From NCBI GenBank assembly GCA_043820045.1, contig JBDREF010000344.1, forward strand, positions 1 through 6,140: DNA of 6,140 bases, in the 5' to 3' direction. Made by a program: the position numbers and the translations under genes. The DNA is from JBDREF01 sp043820045. GTDB taxonomy: Bacteria > Planctomycetota > Phycisphaerae > Sedimentisphaerales > Anaerobacaceae. Below, piece by piece: positions 1 to 4,581 of the stretch. Every line of letters begins with the position of its first letter. The first letter of the stretch is position 1. The notes beneath the pieces were generated by a model. That model was not told the origin of the DNA. It worked only from the letters and a program-made list of their open reading frames with translations, and did not search any database.

Positions 1-1
1 G

Positions 2-1117
2 CTCGAACTCATCGGCGAGCCGGTGGCCATGGAGTTGGCCGATATTGACGACGACGGCGATGTGGATTGTGTTTACGTCTCGAAAGACGATAAGGACAAG
101 AGGGCTCTCAGGGCTGTCTACAGTCTGGCTGCGGCGCAGAAGCAGCAGGCCGGCGAACTGGCACCGCTGGAAAAGCTGAACTCCAACCCGGACGGTTTGA
201 GAGTGCTCGACGCCGACCAGGACGGCCTGCAGGATGTCTTGATATTCGTCAACTACGAGCCTCCCGTATTGGTGCGTCAGGTAGAGAAGGGAAAGTTCGA
301 AATCATTGACTCGCCGAGCGCCCAGAGCAGTCTGATAAAGGATGCAAGCCTGCGCTTGATCGCCACGGCCAACGTGGACGGCAAAACAGGCCTCGAACTG
401 CTGGTAGCGCAAAAGAACTTTGCAAGAAGTCTGGTCTTCGCGGACGGTCGAACGTGGAGCGTTATCGACCAGTACAATGCAAAGAGCACGGAGAACCAGA
501 TATCCGCCGTGGCCGCTTTCAATATTCACGGCATATCCGCGGCAGAGAGGCCTGCCATCCTGCTGCTGGACGGGCAGAAGGGACAGCTTCAGATACTCAA
601 AGCGGGCAGTGACAAAACGTATCGAGTCGAGAAGGAGCTGGACGTAGGCAATTGGAACAGCGCGGCGCATCTGAAAATGCTGTTTGCCGCGTTTACCGGC
701 GGCGAGGCCGAGAGCCTTCTACTGTTCGACAGCCAGAAATTCGCCATCGTGACTCCCCCGCACAACGGCAATGCGGCCGAGCATTTGAAGCAGCAGTTCA
801 GCTACGAAACAAAAATCAAGGACGGCACGTACGGGAACCTCACGGCCGGCGATATAAACAGCGATGGCCGGACCGATATTATCATGGTGGACCACAGACG
901 CAATCATATAGAGATACTTGCGCTTGATGCCGACGACAAGCCTGCTGCGGCGATGCGATTCAAGATATTCGAGGAAAAAGGCTATCGACAAAGCAAACCT
1001 CGGCCCAAGGCCGCCGTCGAGCCGCGGGAGCTGAAAGTCGCCGACGTAACAGGCGACGGCAAAAACGATTTGATAACGGTTATCCACGACCGGATAATCA
1101 TTTATCCGCAGGATTAG
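2..1117 (+). CDS. FG-GAP/VCBS repeat protein, C-terminal part (5' end outside window)
   Basis: The frame is open from the left edge to a TAG at 1115-1117, about 371 codons, so the true start lies outside the window. The GTG at 23 and ATG at 29 are internal and not good starts. The protein contains repeated Asp/Gly-rich calcium-loop motifs of the FG-GAP/VCBS (integrin-alpha-like beta-propeller) type: ADIDDDGDVD (from nt 38), LDADQDGLQDV (from 206), AGDINSDGRTDII (from 845) and VADVTGDGKNDLI (from 1037), with a weaker ANVDGKTGLELL near 370. Each is followed by hydrophobic beta-strand residues, as expected for propeller blades. Such proteins are usually secreted or surface-exposed, but any signal peptide would be in the missing N-terminus. 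No enzymatic domain is visible. The next gene starts 114 bases downstream behind its own candidate promoter, so a functional link to the LPS genes is not shown. Family call is confident; specific role unknown. Confidence 0.85.
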   Translation, partial: LELIGEPVAMELADIDDDGDVDCVYVSKDDKDKRALRAVYSLAAAQKQQAGELAPLEKLNSNPDGLRVLDADQDGLQDVLIFVNYEPPVLVRQVEKGKFEIIDSPSAQSSLIKDASLRLIATANVDGKTGLELLVAQKNFARSLVFADGRTWSVIDQYNAKSTENQISAVAAFNIHGISAAERPAILLLDGQKGQLQILKAGSDKTYRVEKELDVGNWNSAAHLKMLFAAFTGGEAESLLLFDSQKFAIVTPPHNGNAAEHLKQQFSYETKIKDGTYGNLTAGDINSDGRTDIIMVDHRRNHIEILALDADDKPAAAMRFKIFEEKGYRQSKPRPKAAVEPRELKVADVTGDGKNDLITVIHDRIIIYPQD

Positions 1118-1171
1118 CCGTCCATATTCTCCACGAGGGTAATTCCGGCAGCCTTGTAGGCAGGCAAGCCG

Positions 1172-1201
1172 TTGACAGAGCGGCGGATTAACGGTTAGTA
1201 T
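1172..1201 (+). promoter_or_regulatory. Candidate sigma70-type promoter upstream of the GT9 gene
   Basis: A perfect TTGACA (1172-1177) is followed after 18 bases by TAGTAT (1196-1201, 4 of 6 to TATAAT). Transcription would begin near 1208, giving a leader of about 24 bases to the ATG at 1232. An alternative TATACT at 1202-1207 is a better hexamer but would need a 24-base spacer. Based on consensus matching only; sigma factor preferences of this organism are unknown. Confidence 0.4.
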
Positions 1202-1231
1202 TATACTGACTGAAGTTCAGGGCTTTTGAGA

Positions 1232-2284
1232 ATGCAGACAAGCGACAACATTCTGGATTTGCTGCGGGAAAAGGGTGCAGAGGTAGAGCGAAGAATGCAG
1301 CGGGGGCTGATAGTCCAGCCAGGGGCGATTGGCGACTGCATATTGACGCTGCCGTTGGCCGCTTTCATGAAGGAATCGCTGAAATTGGGCGGGGTCGATT
1401 TGCTCGGGCACACCGAATATGTAGGCGTTCTGCCGGGCAGATCAAGTATCGACACAGTCCGCTCCATAGACTCCATGGATCTGCATCGGCTGTTTGCGGA
1501 AACCAAAGCATTCGAGCTGCGGGACAAGGACCCGTTGATAATCGCTTTCGCCAGCTATGCGTGGATTACGACGTTCATGGGCGAACCCTACAGCAATTTC
1601 GAGCAGAACCTGATTTTTACCGCCAATTGCAGTCGCAGTGTGGACGTGACAACACTGTCGCTTAAGCCGCCGGCGGATTCCTGCGAACACGTGGCCGACT
1701 TTTACATCCGGCAGTTCATAAACCAAAGCGGCCTGACTCTGGAGCCGCCCAGGGTTCAGACCGGCAAAGGCCTGATAGAAACAACCGAAGCGGACAAGAA
1801 CGCAGGCAGGGAGCTGCTGAGAGAAAGAGGCCTCGATCCCGACAGAAAGCTGATTGTCATTCACCCGGGCAGCGGCGGACCGGCCAAATGCTGGCACATG
1901 GAGAATTTCCTGGCCGTGGCGGCAAAGCTTGCCTCCGAAAACATCCAGGTAGCGTTCTTGTTGGGTCCCGCCGAGCAGGATAGACTCAAGAATACAGCAA
2001 CCGGCAAGATAAGCAGTCTGGCCAGATGTCTGACGAATCTGACCTTGACGCAGATAGCCGGGCTCTTGAGCTGCGCGGATGCATTTGTGGGCAACGACAG
2101 TGGAATTACGCATCTGGCCGGCACGTTGGGCGTCAAGACGCTGGCCGTATTCGGCCCGACCAATCCGGCCGTTTACAGGCCCATCGGACCGGCCGTAACG
2201 GTATTTACGAGCAGCAGCCCCGCCTTCGCGGAAGAAACTTCACCAGGATTGCAGCGAGAGATCCTGGATATCTTGATTGAGTAA
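1232..2284 (+). CDS. Glycosyltransferase family 9 (ADP-heptose:LPS heptosyltransferase-like)
   Basis: A 350-residue protein matching the GT9 fold, the family of WaaC, WaaF and WaaQ, cytoplasmic enzymes that transfer heptose from ADP-heptose to the LPS inner core. The N-domain has VQPGAIGDCILTLPL (from residue 28), whose Asp35 sits where these enzymes have their catalytic Asp. The C-domain has IHPGSGGPAKCW (210-221), VAFLLGPAEQD, VGNDSGITHLAG (from 286, with D289 and H294) and FGPTNP (307-312), the donor-binding signatures. Start is uncertain. ATG 1232 is used because it fits the candidate promoter, but it has only a weak AGGG upstream. ATG 1295 would begin the protein at MQRGLIVQPGAIGD, a spacing to the GxGD-type loop that is more typical of the family, giving 329 residues. 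A TTG at 1226 is less likely. The acceptor cannot be read from sequence; heptosyltransferase is inferred from family and nearby lipid A genes. Confidence 0.9.
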   Translation: MQTSDNILDLLREKGAEVERRMQRGLIVQPGAIGDCILTLPLAAFMKESLKLGGVDLLGHTEYVGVLPGRSSIDTVRSIDSMDLHRLFAETKAFELRDKDPLIIAFASYAWITTFMGEPYSNFEQNLIFTANCSRSVDVTTLSLKPPADSCEHVADFYIRQFINQSGLTLEPPRVQTGKGLIETTEADKNAGRELLRERGLDPDRKLIVIHPGSGGPAKCWHMENFLAVAAKLASENIQVAFLLGPAEQDRLKNTATGKISSLARCLTNLTLTQIAGLLSCADAFVGNDSGITHLAGTLGVKTLAVFGPTNPAVYRPIGPAVTVFTSSSPAFAEETSPGLQREILDILIE

Positions 2285-2336
2285 TGTAAGCGGAAGAGTC
2301 TATCATCGTGCTCCATCAGGCGGTCGCACAAACAAA

Positions 2337-2396
2337 GCCGCCGTCTGCATCTGTTTTTTACATTCGTGGAAAAGTTGACCACGGCGGCCTTTCTGT
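2337..2396 (+). terminator. Inverted repeat, possible transcription terminator after the GT9 gene
   Basis: GCCGCCGT (2337-2344) is perfectly complementary to ACGGCGGC (2381-2388). The stem can extend by three A-T pairs (2334-2336 with 2390-2392) if C2389 bulges. It encloses a 36-base loop and is followed by a T-rich CTTTCTGTTAT. The 5' arm could instead pair with GGCGGT at 2319-2324, giving a six-pair stem (one G-T) ending 11 bases before a run of six T at 2354-2359. The long loop and imperfect T-tract make either form a weak intrinsic terminator. Confidence 0.35.
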
Positions 2397-2402
2397 TATA
2401 AT
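2375..2402 (+). promoter_or_regulatory. Strong candidate sigma70 promoter for lpxD
   Basis: TTGACC (2375-2380, 5 of 6 to consensus) is separated by 16 bases from a perfect TATAAT (2397-2402). The predicted transcript starts near 2409, with a leader of about 73 bases before lpxD. It overlaps the 3' arm of the preceding inverted repeat, so that repeat would be absent from the new transcript. This is the best promoter match in the window and suggests that lpxD heads a transcription unit with lpxI and the kinase gene. Confidence 0.6.
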
Positions 2403-2469
2403 AATTTGGTTAAGACATTGACCAATGACTCTTGAAAAGCGGTGATACTGTACGAAGGGGGCTTATTAT

Positions 2470-2474
2470 GGAGG
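2470..2474 (+). promoter_or_regulatory. Ribosome binding site of lpxD
   Basis: GGAGG lies 7 bases before the ATG at 2482 and fixes the lpxD start. Its first G is also the last base of another ATG (2468-2470), which has its own AAGGGGG (2455-2461) six bases upstream. Confidence 0.85.
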
Positions 2475-2481
2475 TATTCTT

Positions 2482-3555
2482 ATGCCGGAGAAAACTTTGG
2501 GCGAACTGGCCGAATACGTAGATGGGCGGGTTTACGGCGACCCCGGCATGGTAATCAGGGCCGCCTCGACGCTCGGGCGAGCCGGCGAAGGTGAAATCAG
2601 CTTTCTGACCAACCGCAAATATGAAAAGCAACTGCGGACAACCAAGGCAAGCGCGGTAATCGTCGGTAAGGAAACACCATCGGCCACAGTCCCTCTCCTG
2701 ATAGCAGAGGACCCTTATTACGCATTCATGCAGATAATGGTCCTGCTGCACGGACACCGCAAGCACAAAAAGGTGGGAATAAGCCCACATGCTTCTATTG
2801 CCGATAGCGCGAAAATCGGAGCGGACTGCCATATTCATGATTTTGCGATAATAGCCGACGGAGTCAGAATCAAAGACGGCTGCATAATCTATCCCGGCGT
2901 ATATATCGGAGAAGATGTTCAGATCGGCAGCGACAGCATAATATATCCGAACGTGACCATTTATAACGGCTGCAAGATAGGCAATCGCGTAATCATAAAT
3001 GCCAATACGACGATCGGCGAAGATGGCTTCGGCTACGCCACTCACAAAGGAATACATCATAAGATACCGCAAATAGGCGGCGTAACTATCGAGGACGATG
3101 TTGAAATCGGCACGTGCTGTGGGGTCGAACGCGGCACGCTCGGCGATACTATCATAGGCCAGGGCACTAAAATAGGCGATCTGGCGACAATAGGACACGG
3201 TACCAAAATCGGACCATATTGCCTGCTCGTCGCCCAGGTTGGTGTAGCCGGCTCGACGAATATCGGGCATCATTGTATGGTCGGGGGGCAGGTTGGAATT
3301 GTCGGGCATATCAATATCGGAAACAACGTTACGATCGCGGCGCAGGCCGGCGTCATTAACAATGTGCCGGACAACAAAGTGATCCTGGGCGCTCCTGCCG
3401 TCGAAGCAAACACGGGCAGGCGAGCGTACAGCATGATACAATACCTGCCTGAAATGCGGCAGAATATTCGGAACCTCCAGAATCAAATCAGGCAAATCGT
3501 CTCGTCTGTTGACGATGATTCCGAAGAGCATGTTGAGCATGATGGCGATGTATAA
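2482..3555 (+). CDS. lpxD: UDP-3-O-(3-hydroxyacyl)glucosamine N-acyltransferase LpxD
   Basis: A 357-residue protein with the complete LpxD layout. This cytoplasmic lipid A enzyme transfers a 3-hydroxyacyl chain from acyl-ACP to the 2-amino group of UDP-3-O-acyl-glucosamine. The N-terminal uridine-binding domain occupies about residues 1-100 (ISFLTNRKYEKQL, ASAVIVG). A left-handed beta-helix of hexapeptide repeats ([IV]G-x4) runs from about 105 to 310, and a C-terminal helix (YLPEMRQNIRNLQNQI) ends in an acidic tail (DDDSEEHVEHDGDV). The GEDGFGYA segment (179-186), KIPQIGGV, and VERGTLGDTIIG match family landmarks. His239 (in TIGHGTKIG) and His276 (in VGHINIG) fall at the same numbers as the catalytic His239 and the His276 of E. 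coli LpxD, as I recall that sequence. Start is set by GGAGG. Length is slightly above the usual 340 or so. ATA is a common Ile codon here. lpxI follows 120 bases downstream; lpxC, fabZ and lpxA, frequent neighbours elsewhere, are absent. Confidence 0.97.
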   Translation: MPEKTLGELAEYVDGRVYGDPGMVIRAASTLGRAGEGEISFLTNRKYEKQLRTTKASAVIVGKETPSATVPLLIAEDPYYAFMQIMVLLHGHRKHKKVGISPHASIADSAKIGADCHIHDFAIIADGVRIKDGCIIYPGVYIGEDVQIGSDSIIYPNVTIYNGCKIGNRVIINANTTIGEDGFGYATHKGIHHKIPQIGGVTIEDDVEIGTCCGVERGTLGDTIIGQGTKIGDLATIGHGTKIGPYCLLVAQVGVAGSTNIGHHCMVGGQVGIVGHINIGNNVTIAAQAGVINNVPDNKVILGAPAVEANTGRRAYSMIQYLPEMRQNIRNLQNQIRQIVSSVDDDSEEHVEHDGDV

Positions 3556-3556
3556 T

Positions 3557-3601
3557 CCACAAGCCGCCGCCGGCAGCACGCATCACAGGTGCGGCGTGTG
3601 G
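3557..3601 (+). other. Inverted repeat (hairpin) directly after lpxD
   Basis: CCACAAGCCGC (3557-3567) pairs with GCGGCGTGTGG (3591-3601) at 10 of 11 positions, with one A/G mismatch and a 23-base loop. It begins one base after the lpxD stop codon. No T-run follows, so it is not a classic intrinsic terminator. It could protect the 3' end of lpxD RNA, mark a processing site between lpxD and lpxI, or reduce read-through. The remaining bases to 3664 show no convincing promoter. Confidence 0.45.
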
Positions 3602-3664
3602 GATGTGAAGGTCGTATTACAAATACTGAACCGCACAAAGTGAATGGACTTGTCGTTTTCAAAC

Positions 3665-3668
3665 GGAG
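3665..3668 (+). promoter_or_regulatory. Ribosome binding site deciding a TTG start for lpxI
   Basis: GGAG lies 7 bases before TTG 3676. The upstream in-frame GTG codons (3589, 3640) lack a comparable site and would add residues unlike the family N-terminus, so this site argues for the TTG. Confidence 0.6.
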
Positions 3669-3675
3669 TACTTGT

Positions 3676-4536
3676 TTGAGCGGAACACCGGATATTAGCT
3701 GCGAGCCACCAAATGTACTCGGTCTGATCGCGGGAGAAGGCAGACTGCCCTTTCTGGTCGCCGCCGGCGCCAAACAGGCCGGATTGAGAGTGATTTGCGT
3801 CGGCCTGGCAGAAACAACCGACCGCAATCTGGCCGACAAGGTCGATGTGTTTTACAGGGTAGCGATCGCCCGGCCGGGAAGCTGGATACGGAAACTAAGA
3901 AAACACAGCGTGACCAAAACAATTATGGTCGGGCGAGTTTCCAAAGGACGACTTTTCACGCCCTGGCGAATCTTACGGTATCTGCCCGATTGGCGTGCGT
4001 TCAGGATATATTATTGGCGGCTGCGCGGAAAAGACAAACTGACGGATTCGCTGCTGTCGGCCGTAGCGGATGAGCTGGCCAGCGGGGGGATAGTATTGGA
4101 GAATTCAACTATGTACTGCAAGGAACATCTGGCAACGGCGGGCGTCATGACGGGAACGCAGGTGCGTCCGTCGGTCGAAGAGGACATTGAATTTGGCTGG
4201 CAGATAGTAAAAAAGCTCGGCGAGATGGATATAGGTCAGGCGATTGCGGTCAAGGAAAAGGAGGTCATCGCCGTCGAGGCCATCGAGGGCACGGCCGAGA
4301 TGGTCGAGAGAGCGGGCCGGTTCTGTAAATCAGGCGGATGGACATTGATAAAGACTTCCAAGCCACAACAGGATATGCGATTCGATGTGCCGTGCGTTGG
4401 GCCTGATACTATCAGAGGTCTGGCCCGAAACGGAGGCAAGTGCCTGGTTGTGGAGGCGGGCAAGACAATAATTATCGACAAACCCGAGACAATAGAGCTT
4501 GCCAGGAAATTGGGGATTACCGTTCTTGGACGATGA
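3676..4536 (+). CDS. lpxI: UDP-2,3-diacylglucosamine pyrophosphatase LpxI (DUF1009 family)
   Basis: LpxI hydrolyses UDP-2,3-diacylglucosamine to lipid X and UMP, the fourth lipid A step, replacing LpxH in the lineages that have it. From the TTG the protein is 286 residues, within the normal family range. The N-domain opens with LGLIAGEGRLPFLVAAGAK (from residue 15), the usual glycine-rich start, followed by IMVGRVSKGRLF. The C-domain has GGIVLENSTMYCKEHLA, GVMTG, DIEFGW, GQAIAVKEKEVIAVEAIEGT, then LIKTSKPQQDMRFDVPCVGPDTI and VVEAGKTIIIDK. The conserved KPxQDxRFDxP block holds Asp233 and Asp237, in the region where I expect the catalytic Asp of Caulobacter LpxI to map. A longer reading from GTG 3589 (315 residues) adds a non-family extension and overlaps the hairpin, so it is disfavoured. 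The TGA stop is 45 bases before the kinase gene and in the same frame. Probably co-transcribed with lpxD, but the 120-base gap leaves some doubt. Confidence 0.95.
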   Translation: MSGTPDISCEPPNVLGLIAGEGRLPFLVAAGAKQAGLRVICVGLAETTDRNLADKVDVFYRVAIARPGSWIRKLRKHSVTKTIMVGRVSKGRLFTPWRILRYLPDWRAFRIYYWRLRGKDKLTDSLLSAVADELASGGIVLENSTMYCKEHLATAGVMTGTQVRPSVEEDIEFGWQIVKKLGEMDIGQAIAVKEKEVIAVEAIEGTAEMVERAGRFCKSGGWTLIKTSKPQQDMRFDVPCVGPDTIRGLARNGGKCLVVEAGKTIIIDKPETIELARKLGITVLGR

Positions 4537-4581
4537 GTTATCGTAATTTCGCTTAACCGGCTGCGCCAGACCAACGACGAT

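Noticed and set aside
1442..2113. A 223-codon open frame on the - strand inside the GT9 gene
   Set aside because: It lies wholly antisense to well-conserved GT9 motifs and shows no recognisable domain; it is a codon-bias shadow.
2418..2449. Second promoter for lpxD (TTGACC at 2418 with GATACT at 2444)
   Set aside because: The spacer would be 20 bases, too long compared with the nearly ideal promoter at 2375-2402.
2410..3579. A 389-codon open frame on the - strand covering all of lpxD, longer than lpxD itself
   Set aside because: Its translation is the complement of the LpxD hexapeptide repeats (Tyr/Ala/Ile/Asp-rich, no recognisable domain). The + strand has a convincing LpxD with both key His residues and a ribosome binding site.
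3614..3626. Small palindrome GTATT-ACA-AATAC between lpxD and lpxI as a possible operator
   Set aside because: Five-base arms are expected by chance, and no promoter sits beside it.
4537..4581. Search for a promoter or terminator between lpxI and the kinase gene
   Set aside because: The 45 bases show no -35/-10 pair, no stable stem and no T-run, which favours co-transcription.
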